Part shown: piece after piece, positions 16,449 to 24,401 of the stretch
Layout: each line of letters opens with the position of its first letter
Numbering within the stretch: the first letter of the stretch is position 1
Origin: MPNP01 sp963668325
GTDB lineage: Bacteria; Pseudomonadota; Alphaproteobacteria; Rhodobacterales; Rhodobacteraceae
Assembly (NCBI GenBank): GCA_963668325.1
Contig: OY764222.1
Coordinates: 2,790,001-2,854,000, forward strand
Reading direction: 5' to 3'
DNA: 64,000 nt
Made by a program: the position numbers and the translations under genes
Notes under the pieces: model-generated
The model's database searches: none
What the model was told of the DNA's origin: nothing
The model's input: only the letters and a program-made list of their open reading frames with translations

Positions 16449-17009
16449 TTATCGTTCCAGTTCGATATCCCAATACAAGAAATCCAACCAGGTTTCATGT
16501 AGATAATTGGGTGGGAATTTTCTTCCTATATTTCTTAACTCTTGATTGCTAGGTCCAAAGGGTTGTTTGCGGAGTTCCATACCAGCCATTTTCAGGGTTT
16601 TGGAACCTTTTTTGAAATTACAATCATGACATGCCGCTACCACATTCTTCCAACTGCTGGTCCCACCCATTGAGATTGGCGTTACATGATCAAAAGTAAG
16701 ATCTCCCTCCCTGTTGCAATATTGGCAGGTAAATTCATCTCGTAGAAACAGATTGAATCGGGTAAAGGCCACACTTTTCTGAGGTCGAATATATTCCTTT
16801 AAAGCAATCACTGAAGGGAGTCTGAACGCGGTAGAAGGTGAACGAACTACATGATTGTATTCATAAACCACATTTACCCTGTTCAAAAACACTGCCTTGA
16901 GAGCAACCTGCCATGACCAAAGGGAAAGCGGAAAATAGGACAAAGGCTGATGATCTGCATTCAATACCAAGGCAGAATAGTTTTTATGTTCAAAGGTCCT
17001 TCTCAACAT
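16449..17009 (-). CDS. HNH endonuclease
   Basis: The 186-residue product has a His-Me finger domain near the centre: FTCQYCNREGDLTFDHVTPI at about 93-112, with GGTSSWKNVVAACHDCNFKK following. The two CxxC pairs bind a structural zinc, and D-H then N form the catalytic core. The N-terminal half (VLNADHQPLSYFPLSLWSWQ) is the usual leader of a conserved alphaproteobacterial HNH family. That family occurs on many chromosomes outside phages, so this copy may be a core gene rather than island cargo. Confidence 0.85.
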   Translation of the reverse strand: MLRRTFEHKNYSALVLNADHQPLSYFPLSLWSWQVALKAVFLNRVNVVYEYNHVVRSPSTAFRLPSVIALKEYIRPQKSVAFTRFNLFLRDEFTCQYCNREGDLTFDHVTPISMGGTSSWKNVVAACHDCNFKKGSKTLKMAGMELRKQPFGPSNQELRNIGRKFPPNYLHETWLDFLYWDIELER

Positions 17010-17180
17010 GTTGGCATATTACCTAAATTTCATTTCAGTAGAAAAACAAAGTCGTCATATATTAATGACTTCCTAATTTCTCTAACAAGAATAATTTTGA
17101 AATTTTCAAATGCGTTGCCATCTGACCTCGTAAGAAATTCCTAATGCTATGTTGTTAATTTCTAAATACGGTGCAGTGTT

Positions 17181-18446
17181 CTACTGATAATCTAAATTAT
17201 TTTCCGCTTCCTCGGTTTGCTGATCGATAGCGAACTCCTGTGCCATATCCGCTGCCACCGGGGTAGAGGTTGGACTGATAGGAGCATACGACATAGTTTC
17301 AAATGTATCTGGGGTTTTCCGCATAACCATTCTGAATACACAGAAAACTGCCAACAGGGTCATGGCTAAGGCAATGTATATGAAGAAGCCGTAAGGCCCG
17401 ATGACATCCATTAACCAACCAACAAAAAAAGGACCACTTATAGCTCCGAGACCATTAACAAAGATCAATCCACTAGCTCCTGCTGGCATGTCGCTTACTT
17501 CAAGGTAATCATTGGTATAGGCTATTAGGAGTGAATAAAGGGGTGTGGTTGTTGCACCAATAACAAAGGTAACAATCAACATGATTAGAAATCCTTCGGT
17601 AATTGCTCCAATACAGGAAAAAACCGTACATACAACCGCAACACTCAATATTAATTTTCTTCGGTCCATCCGATCAGATATATACCCAATAGGAAACTGG
17701 AATATTAATGCCCCAATATAAATCATGGCCACGAAAAGGGCTATGTCGGATGGAGTTAACCCTATTCGGGTTCCAAAAACGGCTGCCATACCGAACAAGG
17801 CAGCAAAAACCGCACCTAGACAAAAAGCGCCAAATACCCCAAGGGGAGAAACTTTAAACAGTTGCCAGATATTCATGGACTTTGTAACTTCGTTATGGGG
17901 TGTTGGAGATACTGAAAGTAAAATTGGCGTAAAGGAAAGTGAGACTAGAACCGAAGCCAGGACGAATAGCAAATACCCTGATGTATCCCCTAGGTTGAAC
18001 AACCCCTGGGCAGAAATAATACCGAACATCTGGATGGAAATATAGATGGCAAGGGTTTTACCTCTGTTTTCGTTCGTAGAACTGTCATTAAGCCAGCTTT
18101 CAGCGACGACATAAACACCTGAAAATCCAATTCCTATTATTATCCTCAGAACAACCCAAACCCATGCCTCGGGAAATTGAGCGAAAAGAATCAGGGCAGC
18201 AGAGATCAGGGACCCTAAAGCTGCGAATACTCTGACATGGCCCACCCTGATTATCATATGAGGGGTAAGTCTTGAGCCAAATAGAAACCCAATAAAATAC
18301 CCTGACATAATTAAGGAAAGTTCCAAGGTAGTAAAATCTTCCTGGACCCCTCTAATCCCCACCAGAGTTCCATGTAGTCCATTGCCTACCATCAGGAGAA
18401 AAATCCCCAGGAGCAAGGCCCAAATTTGCCCTAAAACAGTAAACAT
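17181..18446 (-). CDS. Major facilitator superfamily transporter (YcaD-like)
   Basis: A 421-residue protein with twelve predicted membrane segments. The loop after segment 2, FLFGSRLTPHMIIRVGHVRV, has the MFS G-x-x-x-D/R-type signature, and the matching central loop YISDRMDRRKLILS lies at about 259-272. The opening (QIWALLLGIFLLMVGNGLHG) matches the YcaD/YfcJ-type exporter group. The substrate is unknown. It ends in a cytoplasmic tail rich in Glu and Gln. It is transcribed alone, away from the MITE and IS66 region. Confidence 0.85.
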   Translation of the reverse strand: MFTVLGQIWALLLGIFLLMVGNGLHGTLVGIRGVQEDFTTLELSLIMSGYFIGFLFGSRLTPHMIIRVGHVRVFAALGSLISAALILFAQFPEAWVWVVLRIIIGIGFSGVYVVAESWLNDSSTNENRGKTLAIYISIQMFGIISAQGLFNLGDTSGYLLFVLASVLVSLSFTPILLSVSPTPHNEVTKSMNIWQLFKVSPLGVFGAFCLGAVFAALFGMAAVFGTRIGLTPSDIALFVAMIYIGALIFQFPIGYISDRMDRRKLILSVAVVCTVFSCIGAITEGFLIMLIVTFVIGATTTPLYSLLIAYTNDYLEVSDMPAGASGLIFVNGLGAISGPFFVGWLMDVIGPYGFFIYIALAMTLLAVFCVFRMVMRKTPDTFETMSYAPISPTSTPVAADMAQEFAIDQQTEEAENNLDYQ

Positions 18447-18857
18447 CTACTTTCTCCCGAAAAAATCCGAATATCGGAATTTCTTCTATGGTTTAAAGGG
18501 GATGATTACGCAATATTTTTTTACAATAATTATTCTCAAGTAAATTTAAACCACACAGTACTGCTATCAGGAGGACTTACAACAAAGTTAAGAATCCTGG
18601 TGGTACCATTTCCCTATCCTATATCTTTAAAGTTATAAGACGTTTATTGAGCTTCAGGTTTAATGAAATACTCAGATTCTGAACATATCCCTCCGATAGG
18701 TCAGAACTACTCCCACAGGGAGTAGGGACACGCTGGAACGAAAATTCTACCTTGCCTCGAAAGGACGCTTTTATCTCCGCAATGTTAACTTTATGTCAGA
18801 TTGATTATTACGGTTGTTATTACCTGAAAACTTTAGTCACAATAATTTAACGGTTAC
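18447..18857. other. Intergenic stretch between the MFS gene and the MITE
   Basis: No convincing ORF. It contains the MFS promoter region at its left end and a short inverted motif around 18706-18724 (ACTCCCACAGGGAGT). It may be debris of older insertions, but I could not match it to a family. Confidence 0.35.
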
Positions 18858-19092
18858 TTAGTGTCCGCCCGAAAATGAATTAATTGTTCTCAAACCCTTT
18901 ACAAGAGGGGATTTGGTATGCGAATCTTCTTTTCAAGATCGGTACTTAAATTTGTTTTTTTTCAAAATAAAGCCTGATCTTGCCCCAAAGCAACAATTCT
19001 TCGAGGTTAGAGCATGCGACAAACGATCCCCCAAAGACAACTTGGTGATGTTGGTATTGAGAACAATTAATTCATTTTCGGGCGGACACTAA
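18858..19092. mobile_element. MITE-like element with 36-bp perfect terminal inverted repeats
   Basis: The 36 bases at 18858-18893 (TTAGTGTCCGCCCGAAAATG...) are repeated exactly, inverted, at 19057-19092. The interior is only about 163 bp and has no transposase. The ends read TA-GTGTCC...GGACAC-TA, so a TA target duplication fits, as for IS630/Tc1-mariner-type transposases. A transposase acting in trans would be required, and none with these ends is in the window. The interior may be a deleted transposase remnant. Confidence 0.8.
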
Positions 19093-19186
19093 CTAGATGT
19101 ACAGATAAAAGGGTAGAAAATTGCTCAAAATTATGCTAATTTTCGAAAAATGACAATCAGCCATAAAGGAAATTAAAATGAAAATC

Positions 19187-20816
19187 GTAACTACTCAGGT
19201 AGTATCCGAGGTAGATTAGTTTAGTCTTATCTCCCGAACAAGGATTATTTGGTACGATGTTAAGTTAAGTGTCAGGAATTGGTTCTTCGGAAGTAAGACA
19301 TTCTATCAGTTCAGCCGCCTCTTTCCCCAGGGTATCAAGTGCGTTCCACCCCTGTTTGCGGGCAGTCTCTAGCACACTACGTAGGGTGGCATAGTACCTC
19401 GCCCCGTCTTTGGAACGAAAACTCCCGGATATTTTTTGCTTGAGTTTCAATGGCCGCAGATCTCTTTCGGCAAGGTTGTTCGTAGCATCCACGAGTGGGT
19501 TATGCAGGCACAGCAGCGTTCCCTCACGCGTATCTTGCAACCGGTGGGCCAAGTTATGGCCAGGTCGACGTTTTGGTCGACCCCGACTCTTTTGGGGCAA
19601 GGGATCAAGTTGGTCATGATACTCGAAACCCTCCTTAAGGATACGGTCAAAGCGGGCTTCCATCGCAGCGATGGCCTTGGCCGATGGCAGTTGGCCCTGT
19701 TGGTCCGCTTTCATCATGTCATAGAACAAACGAGCCAACTTGGCGGTCCATTTTTCCCCCATCTCCGTCAACCCCTGGCATTCACGAACCAGATGGGCCA
19801 GGCAATACGCATGGTCGGCATCGGGCATCTTTTTCTGGTACGATTTCCAAAAATCGTGAATGGCGACCCCGGTAGCTTGCGTCATGACATCACCACGGCT
19901 TTGCCCCAGCCAGAAATAACAGAAGGCTTTGGTGGTCCCAACATGAAACCATTTGAGCGAACCCTCAACCCGCATGCCGGTTTCATCGAAATGAGTGACC
20001 AACGCATACTTCACAAGTTCACCCAAATGGGTATGAACCGCTTCGAAGCGGTGGGCAAAAGATTTTATATAGTTGCAAATTGTTCCTTCTGACAGCCGGG
20101 TACCGGTCCAGGTGTGGATAACCTGGCCAATCCGACGGATCGGAACCAGCTGGGAAACCGCCAGATACACCACCAGCTCTTGTAGATGATGACCATACTG
20201 GACCGGAGCCTTGACATCTGCTGGAAAGGTACCGATGGTGGTTTCCCCACAATTCTTACACTGACAAGCCATGACGTGATGGTCAGTAATGACCAGGGGG
20301 CGTCGAGCCGGTATATCCTGTACTTGTCGGGTCTTTGTTATTGTTGCATTCTGGTCCCCCGTCAAGGAGCCACCACAATACGCACAAGATGCCGGGTGAT
20401 GATGCCGAACATGGTCAACATGCTTCGACCGGATTAAGGTCTGTCCCTTATGGCCAGGTTGACCACCTGATCGACGGCCACCTTTTCCCCGCTTCGGAGC
20501 ATTGGGCTTGCCTAGACCATCACTGCCCGGCGGTTTGCTACTGTTACGACTGGACTTCTTGAGACGATGCTCATACGCCGTGAGGCGTTCCTTTAAGGTG
20601 TCAATCTCGGCCTTAAGACTTACAACAAGTTCCTTTAACTGGGAATTTTCGGCCTGTAAAGCTTCGTAGGAAAGACGTGTCATGTATACTGAAATTTTTT
20701 CTGCTCGACATTTATTTGTCGCTTTGTAGCGGAATTAGAAGACCGCTATCAAATAGTCAACTAGAAACTGGACAAAAAAGAGTCAGGGTATATATTTTGA
20801 CTACCTGAGTAGTTAC
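19187..20816. mobile_element. IS66-family insertion sequence, single-transposase type, with 8-bp target duplication
   Basis: The 1,630-bp element is bounded by GTAACTACTCAGGTAGT (19187-19203) and its exact inverse (20800-20816). An 8-bp direct repeat TGAAAATC flanks it at 19179-19186 and 20817-20824. GTAA ends and 8-bp duplications are the rule for IS66. Only one gene is present, so it belongs to the ISBst12-like group, which lacks the accessory tnpA and tnpB. The ends and transposase are intact, so it may still be active. It landed in the signal-peptide codons of a secreted protein gene. Confidence 0.93.
19265..20683 (-). CDS. IS66-family transposase (TnpC type)
   Basis: The 472-residue transposase has the IS66 domain order. 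Residues 1-45 are a leucine-zipper coiled coil (LQAENSQLKELVVSLKAEID). Next comes the basic SSRNSSKPPGSDG linker, then a zinc-binding segment with HHPASCAYCGGSL and CQCKNC. The DDE catalytic domain follows, with FDETGMRVEGSLKWFHVG (first Asp), a second Asp region near DADHAYCLAHLVRECQG, and the C-terminal NLAERDLRPLKLKQKISGSF, which holds the Glu. The length is typical and no frameshift is seen. The start at 20683 lies about 130 bp inside the IS end. Confidence 0.95.
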   Translation of the reverse strand: MTRLSYEALQAENSQLKELVVSLKAEIDTLKERLTAYEHRLKKSSRNSSKPPGSDGLGKPNAPKRGKGGRRSGGQPGHKGQTLIRSKHVDHVRHHHPASCAYCGGSLTGDQNATITKTRQVQDIPARRPLVITDHHVMACQCKNCGETTIGTFPADVKAPVQYGHHLQELVVYLAVSQLVPIRRIGQVIHTWTGTRLSEGTICNYIKSFAHRFEAVHTHLGELVKYALVTHFDETGMRVEGSLKWFHVGTTKAFCYFWLGQSRGDVMTQATGVAIHDFWKSYQKKMPDADHAYCLAHLVRECQGLTEMGEKWTAKLARLFYDMMKADQQGQLPSAKAIAAMEARFDRILKEGFEYHDQLDPLPQKSRGRPKRRPGHNLAHRLQDTREGTLLCLHNPLVDATNNLAERDLRPLKLKQKISGSFRSKDGARYYATLRSVLETARKQGWNALDTLGKEAAELIECLTSEEPIPDT

Positions 20817-21283
20817 TGAAAATCATCTATTATATAGTGTCTGCCTTGTTTTTGGTTATCATCACACCATTACATTCGCAAACCCTCGATAATAATCTTG
20901 ATGGGGCTGGATATACCCCAGATCCAAACAACCCAGATAACCCATTGCCAGATAACCCAATACCTGATATTAATATTCCACTCGCAGACATAATCGCATT
21001 AAGCCAATATGCAAATTCAACCGATAACCGTAACTTATTCTCATTAAGCCCAGCAGAATTATTTCCAGAATCTACATGTGAACGGGATGAAGATTGTTGG
21101 GCAGGTGAATTTTGTAGGGTAATTGAAATGTGGCGTCCTAATGTCAATTATCCCTCTTGGAGTCCTAGTCCTTGGGGATATTCTAATCCTTGGGGATATT
21201 CTAATCCTTGGCCTAGACATATTACTACCCCTGGGCCGGTTCAATTAATAGAGTTTCCTATCCGAAGATGTGTAAAGCATTAA
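20817..21283 (+). pseudogene. Secreted Cys-motif protein gene, 5' end split off by IS66
   Basis: Removing the IS and one duplication restores ATGAAAATC at 19178-19186 joined to ATCTATTATATAGTG after 20824. The restored start is MKIIYYIVSALFLVIITPLH, a clean Sec signal peptide, with AAGGA 8 nt before that ATG. The mature part is acidic and Pro/Asn-rich (DPNNPDNPLPDNPIPDINIP), with CERDEDCWAGEFC near the middle and two PWGYSN repeats. The C-x-x-D-x-D-C-x-x-G-E-x-C layout resembles short Cys-knot-like motifs of secreted bacterial proteins. In the present copy only GTG 20837 or a CTG made by the IS end could start translation. Confidence 0.75.
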
Positions 21284-21316
21284 AAGACCTCAAATAGATA
21301 AACATATATAATGAAG

Positions 21317-21345
21317 GCTGTTCCCCGTAGGCACGGGGATGGCCG
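21317..21345 (+). repeat. Orphan sequence resembling a type I-E CRISPR repeat
   Basis: GTTCCCCGTAGGCACGGGGA with its flanks has the length and the central TCCCCG-CGGGGA hairpin of type I-E repeats. Only one copy is present and there is no second repeat 61 bp away, no leader and no cas gene. It may be a plain hairpin or terminator for the upstream gene, although no U-tract follows. A second hairpin, GGGTCCCCAAGGACCC, lies at 21443-21458. Confidence 0.25.
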
Positions 21346-21483
21346 GCCCCAAAAACAATACATTATTGCAAGATTGGTCCTTAGTAATAGAACTCAAATA
21401 CAAATCCGAACCACCTACCAATACAATCATACCTGAATATTCGGGTCCCCAAGGACCCCCTTAACCAACAACCAACAAAAGGT

Positions 21484-22185
21484 ATGAGTATGAAACTACA
21501 TCGAGACGAAATTTATTGGAACTATTTTGTTCCCCAAGAAGACAAGTATTGTGAAGAGCTGCTTAACGAACTGGCAGAAGGATTAGGAATTTGCCGAGCA
21601 AGTTCAAACCCGATTGAGGAGGGGTCTGTTTGGAGTGCTGAAGTCCTGCAAGCCAGGAATAATTACTTCAAGCGGAGAAGCCTGGAGGATATAGCAGATT
21701 CCATTGAACGGATGTGTGTTAATTGCAATGAGAAACAGGTTGAGTTCCCGTTGGATCATCGGAGCTCCTTTTGTTCCAATGTCTGTAGGCGGATAAGTAA
21801 TGCTAAAAGGATATTGAGGTGGAAAACTGAGAATAGGGACCATATCAACGAGTATAATCGGGAATATTATCTGGAGAACAGGGAAGAGCTTCTAGCTTAT
21901 CTGACAAGAAAGTATGTGGGACTATCCAAGGACCAGAAAGAGGAGATGCTTAAGACCCAGGGGAACAGGTGCGGTATTACTGGTTTGAAATTCGTTGAGG
22001 GAGCGGAGATACATCTTGATCACATTATTCCCTATTCGAGAGGTGGTTCTAATGAATTGGAGAACCTTCGATTGGTTTATGGAGTGGCCAATAGGGTTAA
22101 GGGAGAGAATGTGAGGCTTGAGAGGGAAATTGTGGAGTATATGAGGTCTAGGATTTTTGAGGAGCATCCGGAGTTGAGGCCCTAA
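21484..22185 (+). CDS. HNH endonuclease with an extra zinc-binding region
   Basis: The 233-residue protein has a C-terminal HNH domain: NRCGITGLKFVEGAEIHLDH at about 160-179, then IIPYSRGGSNELENLRLVYG. The His-Asp-His core and the Asn are present, while the usual CxxC zinc pair is reduced. Upstream, CVNCNEKQ and FCSNVCRR (about 79-104) form a separate Cys4-type site, followed by a helical, charged linker. ATG 21490 has AAGG 7 nt before it and may be the true start. Such orphan HNH genes occur in mobile islands. The target is unknown. Confidence 0.8.
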   Translation: MSMKLHRDEIYWNYFVPQEDKYCEELLNELAEGLGICRASSNPIEEGSVWSAEVLQARNNYFKRRSLEDIADSIERMCVNCNEKQVEFPLDHRSSFCSNVCRRISNAKRILRWKTENRDHINEYNREYYLENREELLAYLTRKYVGLSKDQKEEMLKTQGNRCGITGLKFVEGAEIHLDHIIPYSRGGSNELENLRLVYGVANRVKGENVRLEREIVEYMRSRIFEEHPELRP

Positions 22186-22261
22186 GAAACTTTTAATGTT
22201 ATGCAAATTAATCCAATATGGTAAATAACCTTAATTTCGTATTATTACCGAGAGGATTATT

Positions 22262-23377
22262 ATGTTGATGAGACTACATAAACGGGCCCTAGCCCTAATC
22301 ATAACCGCCTTGTGTATAGTTGTAGCTCCTGGCCAGTCCCAGGAACAAGGTATTTCCGATATTCAAACAGTTCTTGACGGGTGCGGTTTCAACCCAGGAC
22401 CCATAGATGGGCTGTGGGGTGCCAAAACAGCCAAGGCAGCAAGCGACTTTGTTCGGGCTCATGGCGGATCACCAGTTACAGATGAGTCAAGTCTGATGGC
22501 CCAGGTGGACGGATTCCGAATAGGGGATCAAGGACCTTGCCCAGCAGATCACGAAGCAACAGGACCAGCTGAGGTGCCCGAAGCGGACCCTGTCCGAGCC
22601 GAGGGTAGTGACTCCGAAAACTCGGGGGATGCAAAGAAAATCCTTGCCGAAATTACTGCCGAGCTGGATGGTAAAAGTGGATACCGAGTTTGGGATGATG
22701 ATGAGACATACTCTACTGAAGTGAAAGTTACAGGAGAAACAGTTAGTGAGGCTGTGAAGGTATCGGGGTCGAGGGATGGCTGGGAAGGATATGCAGAGAT
22801 CAACCTTGCCGATGTCGAAAGTGCCTATGTCGACAGAGGAACGGTGACATTAAGATGTCGCGAATCTGCAGGGGAATGCACCAATTATGCTCATCCTTCG
22901 GGAGGGAGATCTTCATACTTTAGGATTGAATACTCGGAGGTGGATATCGATATTGATGTAGGCAAAGTTGTTAGATTGATCAACCAATATGTCGCAGCCA
23001 AGCAGAATGACACCCCAGAACCAGACCCATCAACCTTAAAATGCATCGGCTGGGGTGACCTTGGCAGTATATCAAGTGGAACCTGGCGGAATTCCTATGG
23101 TAAAGTTTCCTCCAGCTTCAAATCCGGAGACCTCGGCAAAGCTTTCTCCGAGTGGGAGTGGGCCAATAATTACAAGGTATCGCATCAACATTGCTTAGAT
23201 AACAATGAAAGAGCAAAGGATAAGGCGATTGCCGACATGGTTCTAGTTGGTCGCTTGGCCACAGAAGTTGATGCCGAAAAGGTTCGCATCATCAACTACT
23301 TCCAAGGCAAGGTGAAGGAATGTCAAACAGAATTCACCCGTAGATTTCAGCAATATGAAGGCAAGTTCTGCCAATAA
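22262..23377 (+). CDS. Secreted protein with N-terminal peptidoglycan-binding-like domain
   Basis: The 371-residue product has a Sec signal peptide (LALIITALCIVVAPGQSQEQ). A peptidoglycan-binding type 1 repeat follows at about 30-75: DIQTVLDGCGFNPGPIDGLW with GAKTAKAASDFVRAHGG. An acidic linker at about 95-120 leads to a beta-rich middle domain with two Cys (LRCRESAGECTNY). The C-terminal part from about 260 has four Cys and is helical (VRIINYFQGKVKECQTEFTR). I recognise only the first domain. The rest may be an adaptor or effector acting in the periplasm. GAGG 6 nt upstream supports ATG 22262. Confidence 0.75.
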   Translation: MLMRLHKRALALIITALCIVVAPGQSQEQGISDIQTVLDGCGFNPGPIDGLWGAKTAKAASDFVRAHGGSPVTDESSLMAQVDGFRIGDQGPCPADHEATGPAEVPEADPVRAEGSDSENSGDAKKILAEITAELDGKSGYRVWDDDETYSTEVKVTGETVSEAVKVSGSRDGWEGYAEINLADVESAYVDRGTVTLRCRESAGECTNYAHPSGGRSSYFRIEYSEVDIDIDVGKVVRLINQYVAAKQNDTPEPDPSTLKCIGWGDLGSISSGTWRNSYGKVSSSFKSGDLGKAFSEWEWANNYKVSHQHCLDNNERAKDKAIADMVLVGRLATEVDAEKVRIINYFQGKVKECQTEFTRRFQQYEGKFCQ

Positions 23378-23398
23378 CTAACTGATATTCACAAAATG

Positions 23399-23423
23399 GG
23401 AGTGGGAGGCAATCTTCCACTCC
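23399..23423 (+). terminator. Hairpin after the peptidoglycan-binding-like gene
   Basis: GGAGTGG and CCACTCC form a stem 22 nt beyond the stop codon, extended by a G-A/T-C part around a 7-nt loop. It lacks a U-tract but is well placed to end the transcript. Confidence 0.5.
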
Positions 23424-23842
23424 TCCAGGACCCAAAACCCCAAGTAGGTTAATCCTACTGTCCCAATTCTCCGGAAATTACAGCTGCGGTGTATCAAGGA
23501 GCTCATAATAACGAGCCCAAAAGAGTCACTATTACTGTCTTAATTCTCCGGAGATTTAAGTTTTCCGCAGCTCTGCAGCTTCAAAACCTGGGCCCAGGAA
23601 GGACACCCATGCTGTCCTAAATAGAAAATCTATCAGAATTCCCTCCGGTTTAACCGGATAATCCCCAGAACCCCCTCAGAACCTACCAAAACCCCAACTC
23701 CCCAATTTCTATCGAAAACCCCAAAAACCGATAGAACTTCTAGCCAACCCCAACCGCTCTCCCACTAAACAGCACCAAGCCCCTATCAGAACGGGCCGAA
23801 ACCCCAATACGGCCTACACCTTCCAACTTAACATAACGGAAA
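23424..23842. other. Non-coding stretch with strand-biased CCCC-AAA composition and diverged repeats
   Basis: No ORF of coding character. CTGTCCCAATTCTCCGGAAA at 23458 has a diverged copy near 23537 (CTGTCTTAATTCTCCGGAGA). From 23640 to 23830 the plus strand is very poor in G and full of AACCCC runs. A small inverted repeat TTCTATCG/CGATAGAA lies at 23707-23736. I cannot assign a function. Confidence 0.5.
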
Positions 23843-24169
23843 TTATAGGCCCGATTGTTGGTGCGGATCGGTATTGTTGTCCTGTTTTGCTGTGACTGTA
23901 AAAGTTTGGGGATCATCCCGTTTATTGATAGTTCCCAGAGCCACTATTCCAAATGATAGCTGATTATTACTAACAGAAATGGAACTACTATAGACACTTG
24001 GAACAATAATTGTGACAATAACTAGACCACTTGGGCCCGTTGGTTCTTTATGTAGGTTTACCGTAAAAGTTTTAGTGTTTGATGCTGAGGTGGGATCTTC
24101 CTCAAGTTCCAAAGGTGTTTGGTGATACGATGATTGATGGTGTTGTCTGTACCTTGATGTCGCTCGCAA
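23843..24169 (-). pseudogene. Fragment of a large adhesin-type repeat protein (Calx-beta-like)
   Basis: The 108-codon frame contains one beta-sandwich repeat unit: EEDPTSASNTKTFTVNLHKE, then PTGPSGLVIVTIIVPS, SISVSNNQLSF and DPQTFTVTAKQDNNTD. The order (Glu-rich opening, TFTV-L, PTG, V-V-I, S-Q-LSF, FTVTA-DN) follows the repeats of large secreted Calx-beta or similar adhesins. Nothing upstream or downstream continues it, so it is a remnant of a larger gene. Confidence 0.4.
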
Positions 24170-24401
24170 AAACTCCGATCAGGGATGGGCGCAGAAAAGA
24201 ATCAGATAAAGCCAGCGCTGGAAACGCTGACTAGAGCTTATATCCCCCCCTTGCAGGAATCTCATCTCGTTAGGTATCTTGAACTTCAAATCCATCTGTA
24301 CTTTCCTCAATCCGCCTAGCCCATCTTTAATACTTTTGGCCCAAAACAGTACTTTTTTCGCCTGATTCATCCCTTTTTTGACCATCCTATTTTCGTCTTT
24401 A

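Noticed and set aside
21317..21480. A CRISPR array
   Set aside because: Only one repeat-like unit exists; no second repeat at a 61-bp period, no leader and no cas genes were found.
24179..24385. 68-codon minus-strand ORF left of the IS1634 element
   Set aside because: No recognisable domain, no good ribosome site, and it lies in debris between a pseudogene and the IS end.
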